Source: Polytrichum commune (lineage: Eukaryota; Streptophyta; Polytrichopsida; Polytrichales; Polytrichaceae). Taken from it: DNA of 64,000 nt. A program made the position numbers and the translations under genes. This document shows, piece after piece, positions 35,179-45,745 of this stretch (position 1 is its first letter; every line of letters begins with the position of its first letter). The notes below the pieces were generated by a model. That model had not been told where the DNA came from, did not search any database, and saw only the letters and a program-made list of their open reading frames with translations. The stretch covers positions 13,824,001 through 13,888,000 of the forward strand of contig OX485804.1 in assembly GCA_950295325.1 (NCBI GenBank), read 5' to 3'.

Positions 35179-35944
35179 CAGTGATAACTATTAGAGGGTT
35201 GGTGGTCCATCCTATGTTTCTACGTGCTTCTACGTGCCCCAAATGAGTTGGATTTTCATGGAGCTTAGAGGAAGTGCCTCAAAGTTGCCCAAACATAGGG
35301 CAAAGTCATCTTGGGCCTCTGACACCTCCTTCACCCCCCCCCCTCCCCTTCCTTGGGCAATTATGAGCTAATCTTGTAAGGTGTGTTGCCCTAATGTAGG
35401 CACTTTCAACACCACAACCAATTTGGACTGGAATTGTTTCATCATGTTGGCAATTACGGAACATAAACCTTGTTGTTTGACCAAATGGACTCCAAAAATA
35501 GGCTAGATTAGCCAAAGGGTTGATTTAAGCACCTCACATATGAGCACATACCTAGTCCAAACCCATTGTGACTCGTTCTATACACGTCTTCCCACATACC
35601 ACTCAAGAATACATGTGTCCGGTTAGAAATTGTGATCACATGAAAGTCCACTTACCTCACATGTATGTACACGTGTTAACAAAAAAAAGATAAATATAGA
35701 CTTATGCATGGCGTTTGGACGTAATGGAATTAACCACATACCGGTAGTTGTGCCTACTTGAAAAATACAAGTATGATGGAGTGTGTGTGGAATCTCTTAT
35801 GGATTCCTTTCAAGATTCCCTTCATACAATTGAATAGGTAATGAGAGTTGTAAGAACAAGAGTGAATTTATAATACTATGTCTTCCTTTAGCCAAAAAAA
35901 AAACATCCACCTTAAAAAATTCTTCATATGTACATTTTCTTGTA
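35179..35944. other. No recognised feature
   Basis: Spacer between the Harbinger-like element and the YRDC flank. A C-rich tract near 35334-35350. Confidence 0.4.
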
Positions 35945-36219
35945 GTGAATGTAACGTGTCAATTTCTAATTGGACGCGCAAAAAAGTTGAAAGAAATTCA
36001 AATACATCAAAAGACACGTAGTCAAAATGTTACCCGTCAAGACCCGTCACCGAGGTGTCTGCCAAGGGCCCACCGCTTTCGACATACTAAAAGAAGACGA
36101 CGAAGAATCGGTGGCGGCCAAGCTCAAGGTATGAATTTTTTACGATCGAAGAGCTCATCACAAATCTTCAGTTGTTGTGTAGCGATTTGGTGTCTGCTGC
36201 GATCATCTCCGCGACGCTC
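35945..36219 (+). promoter_or_regulatory. YRDC 5' flank
   Basis: Higher GC than the sequence to its left. It is open in the reading frame of a short overlapping peptide that shows no family similarity. A donor-like AAG|GTATGA occurs near 36127, so an upstream non-coding exon is possible. No clear TATA box was found. Confidence 0.3.
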
Positions 36220-37470
36220 ATGGCCGCGGCCTACTCCTCCATTCGAGGGCTCCACCAATCGCTCATGCATACTTGGCCTTCTTCTTCCCATACGTCTTGT
36301 TCATTCTCACCCTTTGCTTGCGTCTTCAAAAACCCTAGGCAGCAACAACATCAGCAAGCATGCTGTTCTTGCATTTCGATCACTCTCTCAAAGCCTACAC
36401 TAAACCCTAGGTTGCAATCTTGTTCGTCGTGCACTTCCTTCGTCAGCCCCACACTGAAACCTAGGCGTCAGCTGCAAGTATGTTCGTCTTCCTGCCCTTC
36501 AGTCACCGGCATTTCGAGTCCGATGTCGAATCTTGCAGTAAACCCAAGGTTGCAATTTTGTTCATCGTGCTCTTCCTCCGTCAATTCCATACTCAAACCT
36601 TGGCGACAGCAGCAAGTATGCTCGTCTTCCTGCGCTTTATTCACAGGCATTTCGAGCCCTGTGTCGAATCCTGGAGTAAACCCTAGGTTGCAATTCAGTT
36701 CGGTGGCGGCGAGGCGGGGCGGGATCGCCACGGGGAGTCGATCATGGGGGAACAATACGGAGTGGCCAGCCGCCGCCGTGGGATTAGACTCGTGGTTTGA
36801 GAATGAGAGCAGCCTGAGTGCGCAGGAGGGATTGAACGTGCTACTGGCGAGGGATTGTCATTATAAGGAAGCAGTGGAGGCATTGGAGAGCTCGCAAGTG
36901 ATCGCAGTGCCTACGGACACGCTCTACGGGCTAGCTTGCGATGCGTGCTCCGCAGACGCAATTCAACGGATCTACGAGATCAAGGCGAGGAAGCTAAGTA
37001 GTCCTCTGGCAGTATGTGTTGCGGATGTGGAGGATGTGTCCTCGTACAGCGAGATATCGCACTTACCGTCCGGGTTGCTGGGGGAGCTTTTGCCTGGGGC
37101 TGTTACGCTACTACTGCCCCGCGGGGAGTCGACGCTTCTGTCCCCATCTCTTAACCCAGGGGTGGCTAGCATTGGGATCAGAATTCCAGACAGTGAGTTC
37201 ATTCGGGGAGTGTCAAGGTCTTTTGGTGGAGCTTTGGCACTTACAAGTGCCAACATCAGCAGCCACTTGAGCACTATTAGGGTTGAGGAGTTTGAGCATC
37301 TGTGGCCGCAGTGTGGGTATGTGTTTAATGCTGGGGTGCTACCTGGTGGGCGTTCAGGGTCTACCATTGTTGATCTTACACAGAAGGGGTCGTATAAGGT
37401 GATCCGATCAGGGAGTGTGTTGCAGGAAACTATCCAAGTCCTTGAGAAATTCGGGTTAAGAGGGGTGTAA
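36220..37470 (+). CDS. YRDC: YrdC/Sua5-family threonylcarbamoyl-AMP synthase, organelle-targeted type
   Basis: A single uninterrupted frame of 416 codons. The YrdC core spans about residues 212-405. Visible motifs are PTDTLYGL (231-238), IYEIKARKLSSPLAV with the conserved K255 and R257, GIRIPDSEFIR, LTSANIS with the SAN triplet at 343-345, and GSTIVDL followed by VIRSGS near the end. In this family these residues bind ATP, bicarbonate and threonine to make threonylcarbamoyl-AMP, the precursor of t6A37 in ANN-decoding tRNAs. The first in-frame ATG is 36220 (MAAAYSSIRG); the frame upstream offers only non-ATG codons. No Met lies close to the core, so the presequence of about 210 residues is probably translated. 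It is rich in Ser, Arg and Cys and acid-poor at its start, like a plastid or mitochondrial transit peptide. It carries 46-residue tandem repeats. The Arabidopsis relative is, as I recall, shorter and split by introns; this copy has none. Family certain; start and localisation inferred. Confidence 0.9.
   Translation: MAAAYSSIRGLHQSLMHTWPSSSHTSCSFSPFACVFKNPRQQQHQQACCSCISITLSKPTLNPRLQSCSSCTSFVSPTLKPRRQLQVCSSSCPSVTGISSPMSNLAVNPRLQFCSSCSSSVNSILKPWRQQQVCSSSCALFTGISSPVSNPGVNPRLQFSSVAARRGGIATGSRSWGNNTEWPAAAVGLDSWFENESSLSAQEGLNVLLARDCHYKEAVEALESSQVIAVPTDTLYGLACDACSADAIQRIYEIKARKLSSPLAVCVADVEDVSSYSEISHLPSGLLGELLPGAVTLLLPRGESTLLSPSLNPGVASIGIRIPDSEFIRGVSRSFGGALALTSANISSHLSTIRVEEFEHLWPQCGYVFNAGVLPGGRSGSTIVDLTQKGSYKVIRSGSVLQETIQVLEKFGLRGV
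36402..36690 (+). repeat. 138-bp in-frame tandem repeat in the YRDC presequence
   Basis: A 138-bp unit repeats in frame. The phrase encoding NPRLQ begins at 36403, 36541 and 36679, exactly 138 bases apart (residues 62, 108 and 154). Two full 46-residue units and the start of a third are seen. Each full unit holds CSSC, then LKPxRQxQ, then CSSSC, then a Gly-Ile-Ser-Ser-Pro segment. An older, more diverged half-unit (FKNPRQQQ then CCSC) precedes them from about 36320. The units differ by scattered substitutions but keep frame. Confidence 0.9.
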
Positions 37471-39461
37471 TTGCATGCCCTCCCCTTTTAAAAGTTTTAA
37501 CAATCTCAACGCATCCGAGGTGGGCTTCAATGTGAGACTACTGGAGACTTGTTTAGGGGTTATGAGAGATTCGGTGGAATGTCGGGATGTCAAATTCTTG
37601 TGCAAGCTGCGACGAGAGGAATTTAAATGAGTGGATTCATTTAAGCAGATTTCTGGCCTGTTGTGATACTTGTTGATCGGAGCGCTTGGATTTCAATTCA
37701 AGGCCTGTATTGAGGATATGAGGTTACATCAGGGGTAAATCGTGCAGTCTGTTACAATTTGTGGTCCCCAGGAAGTGAAGAAATATCTCCCTATCTACAC
37801 GATTCTTTGCTCTGCATGAGACAAGGACCTGAAAGGGCAGCCACATTTTCCACAATTCTTTATCAACTTACAATCTTGCTTGTAAGCGTAGCAAGACGAC
37901 TTGATTCTGAATGACAGTTGAAGCTCTGATAAGGCAGACATGGATCTTTGCTAAGGGGACGATTCCCTTATACTCTGAAGGTCGTTTATTTGCATCAATC
38001 CACTCCTTGCAAATCGATAAACCCCGTCCTCTCCTCGGTGCATTAATTCATGAGGTTGAGCGAGCTTGAAGGAATTTGCTAGACCATGCAAGCAGGTTCT
38101 ACGTTTTGTAGATGTGGTTCAGGGTTCAGATGCTCCAGCTGAATATTTCTGTTGCCTATTGAGAATTAAGAAAAATTGATTCCAACACTTTCTCGAAATG
38201 TATCTCCGATCTTTTGGGGCTTGGCGGGGTAATGGTGATCTTTCAACCTGTATTTTGCATCTTATCATCTTTCGCAGTTTCTTTGCTGTTGGAATTAAAA
38301 AGGGCCATGAACAAGAAGCGGTGTTGTCGCATCATGTTACAACCGTGTATCTTAAAATCTACAATCATTTAAAACCTAATAACAGATTGAATGCAGAAAA
38401 GCATGCTGTCGCTTCCTACTGTCACGCAATTTCTAATTTATTTCAAGAACTTCCACTCAGCTAGGTTCCATCTTTTCCGGAATGTCCATAAATGACGCAT
38501 GGATTTCACATCTGCATGGGGTGTTGATTGACTATACACATCTGCAAAACCCAGCGCACCAGAACACCTATTCCAAGTATATTGACTCAAGTCATAGCTC
38601 ACAGTACTGGGTGGCTACATCATGTCACATTGAGCTAGAGCCCATTTGTGTGCTCTTAGTGGATGTACATTGGTAAGGTTTTCATGTTGCCAGTGGTTCT
38701 GCAATGCTCATACTCTGAGCAGGAGTTCCCAGCCATGAATGCTATTGTGACAAATGAATCTGGAATGGAGTAATAGAAATGCTAATTTTCAGATAATTGA
38801 TACTGAACAATTAGTCACCCTGTGATGGTTCAACCATGTGGTATCAGTCTGACTCTAGATCCACATCTGTCACTAACAGTGATCATGGTAATCAAAACTG
38901 CACAATTCTCCAATAAGTATGGATCACATCAATCTCACAAGAGAGGTCACTAACATGACAACAGTGCCAAATACAACGGTTTCAAAATCAGAATAGCACT
39001 CAAGGACTTATCACAGTGAGTTATTTTCTCAGACTCCTGGAGTGCAGGATTTTCGTATGAATAGTGCTATCATAATTTATCATCCAATGTGTTTCAATCT
39101 AGGCCTCACTCGGTGCAGATGTGGTTTGATTTGACCCACTTGTGGATCAAGTTGTGCCAACAATGCTTGGTACATAAATTTCACAAATAGTGGGACAATT
39201 TTGCGAGAGCATAGAAAATTCTGCAAAACCTCACTTTTTCCCATGGAAATACAGTCTCCCACTCGTGGAATTGAACACAACAAAACAATAATAATCAAAG
39301 TACAGGTACATTGCTTACATGCTAAACAGACAGTGAAGTGCAACGACTTCAGGGTTCTTACAAAGTTGCAAATCAGTATACACTGAAACAATTCTATATA
39401 AAAGTTGGGCGATGAAGCCCTGTACATGCACAAATGAGCATAACTATTCTAGCGTAGCTCA
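37471..39461. other. Intergenic region between convergent YRDC and EXO70
   Basis: About 2 kb separating the two stop codons. It should hold both 3' UTRs and polyadenylation sites. I see no transposon ends and no long frame with recognisable similarity here. It is one of the longest stretches in the window free of obvious repeats. Confidence 0.6.
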
Positions 39462-42106
39462 TTATGTTGAGTGTAAAGAGAATGACCTCCTTCTTGAAGA
39501 GCTCATTGATCCAGAATTACCAGTGAAGAAATCACCGATAGCAATTTCAAGGTCTTCAACTGTGTACTTGATGTACTTGTCAGGATGCCTTCCATTCTCA
39601 ATATAGTGGCCATATCGGCCAACAAAGGCTCGATATGCTGGGAGCAACTTGTCAGCAATGAAAATTTGCAGTTCATCACGAAGCTGAGGATCTATAACAA
39701 CCCACTGGGACTGCGCTTTGTGAACCTCATCAAAAACGGAATTGAAGTTCTTGAACCTTTCTTTAAGGACAACTCTGGAGACCCCATTTGCCGTTCCTGC
39801 AGTTTGGATGCCTTCGCCCCTCAGATAAGACAGAACTTTGCTCCAGGCGGCCCTTTGATAGCCTGTTGCATATTGTCTAACCAGACTGGTCTGCCTCCTC
39901 ACCCAGATGTCCCCAACAAGAGATCTGACCTCTGAGGTTTTCACCTTCTGCACTATATAATGCACATTGTTCATAAGGAAAAGGTGGGTCAATGCAGGGT
40001 CCTGGTATATTTTTGCCTTCCCCTCTAGGTTGGTTTGGAGTGCTTGAGTAAGTCGGTTCAATTCTCCAGCCAATGGGGAGAGTTCCTCCCTAGGTTCTCT
40101 CCTGTCATCTGAACTATGCAGAACTCCATCCCTACCACACAATCCTGAAGTTTCTTTATCTCCAAAGACTAGCTTCAAGGTGGGTGCATAGTCACACAGA
40201 AGTTTAATATAATTCATCACATAACGTGTGAGAGGGTGTACTGCTCCTCCAGGAACAGGTATCTTTGAGCCATCTCGTTGGATAGCATTCTCAAATTCAG
40301 CAAAGTTTCCTCTTGAAGCTTCTCCTAGACGCTTGAGGAGTTCCTTTGCTTCCGACCTCACACTTGCACCCGAGATTCCAGAAAAGACAGCATCAAGTTC
40401 CGGGAGAAGACCTTGTAATGTATCATACATGTCAAGAATCTTGAAGAGCTTCTCAGGCGACCTTCGGCTGATAGCTATGGCTTCCCCAAAGTTCAGAAGC
40501 TGCATGGCAGGGCCTTTTGCAATGTCATTGAAGCATGTGTCAGACGAGGAAGCTGAAAATATCTGTCCACACAATGCTCAAGGTCAGAGTTTGATACACA
40601 TGTTGCTAAATGTATGGAACAAGAAGAAAACAATTGATGGAAGAGATCTGTGCAGTTTCGAAGTGTGTAAAATCTCATGAAGCATTAACAATAGTGCACA
40701 AAAGACGACACATCAAAGAGATAATCTGTGTGGACTGACTTACACTCGACTTGTCCAGAATTCCTTCAACCCAGTAAGCTTAATGACCTCACCATCTCTA
40801 CATTGGCAGAGGAGAGGGGCAGGTTTACACATTCCATATTCTACTCTATTTTTGGATCTTCGAAATGCTTGTGACAGAAAATGCAAACACTCGACACCAT
40901 CATCTCGCTGAGTTCAAGGACGAAGCATGATGGACAGTATATCCAAAGATAATAGTGTTTGGAAGGCATGTGATTCAATGATTTCCCATTTTCACATGCC
41001 AATCGTGCAATTGCTGCTTAGGAAAAAGCAAGAAGGAAAAAGCAAGATTTGTGTTTGTTTCTTCCTACAGGGAAGAGTGAGTAGTGCACCTGATCACACA
41101 GTTGCTTCTCACTTGCAAACAAAACCCTCACTCCCACTTTGATGGCTTGATTCCACTTCTTGATTTTCTCTTCCTGAAGAGGCCATCCCATCTTCTGCAC
41201 CTCGTCAATAGACAGCCTCTCGGCACCCAAAGAAGACAAACTCTCTTCCAACACTCCTTTTCTCGAGCTCACATACACTTGGACACATTCCCTCTTGTAC
41301 CCGCCTGCAATCAACCGCGTGGCGATGTCACTCAAGCCTTGCGCTACTTCAGCTGGCACCAAAGCCACCGTAAGTTGAGGTTCCCCAAGCGGCCTCGATT
41401 TGGACACATCACCATCATCATCATCATCATTCTCAGCATCATCATCCCCGGAGGTCGTCTCTGCGTCCGGGTTGCTACTGCTACCTTCCAGGTTACCGAT
41501 CTCATTCAAAGCCTGGTTGAAAGAGCCAGCAGAGAAAGAATCCAAGAGCAAGTCAGGGTCAACAGATCCACTACAACTCTCCAACAAGTGCCTGAACTCC
41601 TCCACCAATTTCTCCATAGCCAACTGGAGCAGGTTCTGCGCTCGTTCCAGAGTCTCCGGGTCTCGGTTGTGAATTTTCATCGACTCCAGTTGCTTCAACA
41701 CTTCATCCACCGCCTCCATGCACGAGCTTGACTCCTCCTGCGGGCCGTCAAAGATCCACCTCGATTCCTCATCCCCCGACATCCCCCATTGCTCAATCAC
41801 GCTCTCCGCTGCGTCCAGGGCAAAATCGTTTGCCTTCGCATGCCTTCCGCCTCTTGCACCTCGCGGGGCAGTGTGTTGTTGCTGGTGAGGAGGGACGGAA
41901 TCCTCCACTTTCTGGGAGGTTGAAGGCTCTGGCGACTTCTTGTCGTCCATCATTATTTTCTTCTTCTCCGTCATGCCGGAGAAGCGATGATCAAACTTGG
42001 ACAACACTTGTATCATGTCATCCGTCATGGCGTCCGTTGTGCCTAGCGCTTTCACTATGTGCTGCGCTGTTAACAGCACCCGTGCCTCCCCATCCAGCAC
42101 CGCCAT
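39462..42106 (-). CDS. EXO70: EXO70 exocyst subunit, two exons
   Basis: Exon 1 is 42106-41090 and exon 2 is 40562-39462, giving 705 residues. The intron 41089-40563 (527 bp) is phase 0, with donor CAG|GTGCAC and acceptor GGACAG|ATA, and joins SEKQLCDQ to IFSASSSDTCF as expected for the family. The ATG at 42106 is the first in-frame Met, in good context (AAAATGG); an in-frame TAG lies upstream at 42142-42140. The N-terminal rod begins with VLLTAQHIVKALG, then a low-complexity linker. An acidic stretch (residues about 218-233) precedes the core. The Exo70 domain fills the C-terminal half, with MQLLNFGEAIAISRRSPEKL, VHPLTRYVMNYIKLL, FLMNNVHYIVQKVK, YQRAAWSKVLSYL and DKYIKYTVEDLE. EXO70 binds PI(4,5)P2 and tethers secretory vesicles to the plasma membrane as part of exocyst. 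Few introns suggests an EXO70.2-type rather than the multi-exon EXO70A type, but I cannot assign a clade. Confidence 0.93.
40563..41089 (-). other. Intron of EXO70
   Basis: Phase-0 GT-AG intron of 527 bp. The donor is GTGCAC after CAG. The acceptor ends GTGTGGACAG, with a CTGAC branch-point candidate about 20 bases upstream. The exon 1 frame stays open about 24 codons into the intron, so a retained intron would end the protein before the Exo70 core. Both flanking exons join in family register without residue loss. Confidence 0.88.
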
Positions 42107-42900
42107 TTTCCCCAACCTCGCCACCTTCTCAACCTTTCCCTAATCTTCTTGCTGGTGCTATTCCTCCTCCTCCCAGATCAAACCAAAACCAACCGTCTGC
42201 TCACATTCCTCCTCCACAACACCAATCTCGCAACGAACTCCCTCCCTCCTCCTCCGACACACATCAATTCATCATCACAACCTAGGTTTCGCTCCCTCCT
42301 CCCCACACGTAATAAAAACTCCTCGTTCTCGGACAATCCAACTCCCAAACTACTGCTCTCTCCTCCTCCTTCGCTCTTGCCCTCGCCCTTGCCTTCCTCG
42401 TACCAACAGGATCTCGTGCACAGCGGATCCCACAGCCCCCCAGCACGCACAGATCTGTCGCCCAATCCGAGCGACATAAAAGCACACCCACTTAAGTTAC
42501 GTGGACAATTGATGAGGCTCGAATCCTCAACTCCTCGCTCGCTACCTAAGCTCTAATAGGCACCTCATTAACTCTCACCGAGCGAGCGGAAGTATGTATA
42601 CGCAGAGCAGACGAGGCGATGAAAGTTGACGCGGACAACGTGAAGGTTATTAAGCTACCCCTCCCTTCATTCCCTTGTGCCACCCCTCCCGTTCCGCTGC
42701 TCCGGCGTTGGTGGCGATGGTGGTGGTTGCAGTGAAGGGATTGCTATTCCTGAAGCTATTCCTTTCCTGAATGCGCGTCTCCGGCCGCGAAACAGAGTGC
42801 GATTGCGAAACAGAGTGAAAGAGCACGTGCGCCGCGGCAGGAGGGGACGGAGCGAGGAGCCCATCGCAGTCTGTGTGTAGTAGGTCTCCAGTACTTAATT
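42107..42900 (-). promoter_or_regulatory. EXO70 5' leader and promoter region
   Basis: On the minus strand the first few hundred bases before the EXO70 ATG are rich in GA triplets, as in many plant 5' leaders. A TATA-like TATACATA lies at about 42601-42594 (minus). If used it would give a leader of roughly 460 nt. No intron is evident. The open frames on the opposite strand here are composition artefacts of the CT-rich leader. Assignment is by position and composition only. Confidence 0.35.
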
Positions 42901-42904
42901 AGTG

Positions 42905-45085
42905 ACTTCGCCCACCACCATCGTCTTTCTACCCTCTATGCTACTAACTTAGTGTAGCCTCGTCTTTACTAACTACCACTACACTAGATATAGAGTTGTA
43001 TTTCATCTTCATTTAGCGTAGGCCACACTATTCATTGTCAACCCAACCCATGATAATGAGCATCGGGCGAACAAACGAACGGGGACATGTGATCCTAGCA
43101 TGTACAGTATGTATGTATGTAGTGAGCCCCCTCCTTCTTACATTGCTACATCAACCATCATCATCGTCATCCATCATCATCGCCATCGTTTTTCTACACT
43201 CTATGCTACTAGTGTAGGTTCATCTTTACTAACTACCACTAGATTGGTTAGCTACCACTAGATATAGTAGTATTTGATCTTGATTTAGCATGGGCCACAC
43301 TATTCATTGTCTACCCAACCCATGATAATGAGCATTGGGCGAACGAACGGGGACATGTGATCCTAGCATGTATGTATGTATGTATGTAGTGTGCCCCCTC
43401 CTTCTTACATTGCTACGTCAACCATCATCATCGTCATCCATCATCATCGCCATCGTTTTTCTACACTCTATGCTACTAGTGTAGGTTCATCTTTACTAAC
43501 TACCACTAGATTGGTTAGCTACCACTATATATAGTAGTATTTGATCTTGATTTAGTGTGGGCCACACTATTCACTGTCAACCCATGATAATGAGCATTGG
43601 GCGAACTAACGTGGACATGTGATCCTAGCATGTATGTATGTATGTATGTAGTGTGCCCCCTCCTTCTTACATTGCTACGTCAACCATCATCATCGTCATC
43701 CATCATCATCGCCATCGTTTTTCTACACTCTATGCTACTAGTGTAGGTTCATCTTTACTAACTACCACTAGATTGGTTAGCTACCACTAGATATAGTAGT
43801 ATTTGATCTTGATTTAGTGTGGGCCACACTATTCATTGTCAACCCATCCCATGATGATGAGCATTGGGCGAACTAATGTAGACATGTGATCCTAGTATGT
43901 ATGATGTATGCATGTATGTATGTAGTGAGCCCCCTCCTTCTTACATTGCTCCATCAACCATCATCATCGTGATGCATCATCATCACCGTCATTTTTCTAC
44001 CCTCTATAGGTTCACCTTTACTAACTACAACTAGATTGGTTAGCTACACTATGATATTTGATTTAGCGTGGACCACACTATTCATTGTTGACCCATGACA
44101 ATGATCATTAGGCTAATACACGTAGGCATGTGATCCTTGTACGGAGTGACCCCTCCTTGTTACATTGCTTTGTCAAAAATCATCGCGGTCGTTTTTCTAT
44201 CCCCGTAAAGGTTCATCTTTACTTACTACATTGTATTGGTTAGCTACACCCTAGTATTTGGTTTACTATGGGCCACACTGTTCATTGTCGACCCACAACA
44301 ATGAACATTAGGCTAATGTTACATTGCTTCATCAATCATCATCATTGTTGTCGTTGTTGTTTTTCTACCCTCTAATGATTTCATCTTTACTAAGTATATT
44401 GGATTGGCTAACTACAATACATATGATTTATCGTGGACCACACTGATCATCATTGATACACGACATGAACATTAGGCTAATTAATGTGGCAAATAATCCT
44501 AGTATGCAGTGAGCCTCCTTACATTGGGCCATCACCCGTCGTCGTTTTCACCCTCTACATGTTTATGTTTACTAAGTACACTAGTTTGGTTAACTATAGA
44601 ACATGTCTGATTTGGTATGGACCACACTAGGTATTCGTTGTTGACCCACAACGACGAAAATAAGGCTAACTAATATGGTAGGTTATCTCTAGTTGTAATG
44701 AGCCTCCTTACATTGGTCCAATAACCATCATCAATGTTGTTTTTCTACCTTCTATTTCATCTTCACTACATTAGATTGACTAAGTACATTATCTATCTAT
44801 CTATCTATCTATCTCTATATATGTACGATTTAGTGTGGGTCGCTCTATTCATCATCAACCCATGACAATGGATGCGAGGGTAATTAGCATGGCAAGTAAC
44901 CCCAATATGTAATGGGTCTCCTTACATTGGTGCATCAATCATCATTATTGTCAATTTTCTACCCTTTATTCAACCTCTGCTACAATGTATTGGCTTAGCT
45001 ACACTATATATATATATGATTTAGTGTTAACCACACTATCCACCATTGACCACAACAATGAGCATTAGGCTAATTATCATGAGCC
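42905..45085. repeat. Degenerate tandem repeat array upstream of EXO70
   Basis: About ten units. The landmark TTACATTG recurs near 43141, 43408, 43670, 43944, 44163, 44322, 44522, 44711 and 44925, so unit length is about 265 bp at the EXO70 end and 160-215 bp further out. Each unit contains an ATC-rich stretch (accatcatcatcg), tttctac..ctctat, catctttactaac, a variant of gattggttagcta, gggccacactattcattg, and an expandable GTAT microsatellite. The units between about 43100 and 43920 are nearly identical; those beyond 44100 have decayed and shortened. No coding frame runs through it. Confidence 0.85.
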
Positions 45086-45518
45086 GCATTATTTGTATAG
45101 TAGCACCTTTGTCTTTATCGATGTTTGTTATCACGTGTCATGTGATTTATCATCAACGTTGATTGATATGGGTCAGTACTATAATGACTCAAAAATAAAT
45201 AAATATATAAAGGTGAATAGTGCCAAGATGAATAATGTTAGTTGTTTTAGTGAATAGTGTTAGTGAACAGTGTTTTCAGTCAATTTGTGTTGAGCTGAGT
45301 AATGCTTCTTTGATGACACTAATTCACAACATAAAGAAATATAGTATCACCTTCACTAATTTCCCACACTCACTATTAGCCCTCCTTCGCTAATTTAGGA
45401 TAATCGATGAAATCCATAAAGTTATTGTCTCATGAACTACTACAACTTATTTTGATAACACCAATGCAATATGACGAGACCAATGACATTGATTTATGTA
45501 GTGCCAACATGCACATAG

Positions 45519-45745
45519 CCATGAACAGGGAGAACCGGCCGTTGATTATAGATGAACCGGTTGAGTTTGAGAAATAGCTAGTTCAAGGTTAGGACTTCAT
45601 GAAAATTGCCAATCTTTTTGGATAAATTTATAGAATATACCTCAAATTAAGAAAAGAAAAAACTGAAAGATGTCAACATGTAATTGGTTGGACTTGGAAA
45701 CACTAGGATGTTGACCGACTATGCCCAAAAATCTCCCCAGATACT
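45519..45745. mobile_element. F6 element, copy 6
   Basis: Starts CCATGAACAGGGAGAACCGG, then GATGAACCGGTTGAGTTTGA, GAAAGATGTCAACATGTAAT, TGGAAACACTAGGATGTTGA and AAATCTCCCCAG. The simplest, uninterrupted copy. Confidence 0.7.

Noticed and set aside
36468-37367. Minus-strand frames across YRDC (95 and 131 codons)
   Set aside because: Complement of a well-supported coding region; the repeats give them spurious regularity.
40228-40680. 150-codon plus-strand frame over EXO70 exon 2
   Set aside because: Antisense to the conserved Exo70 core; no independent support.
41084-42285. Long open frames on the plus strand across EXO70 exon 1 and leader (up to 215 codons)
   Set aside because: They are antisense shadows of the GC-rich EXO70 coding strand and its GA-rich leader, with no domain of their own.
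42905-45085. CRISPR-like regular repeats
   Set aside because: Units are long, contiguous and of variable length without unique spacers; this is a plant tandem array.
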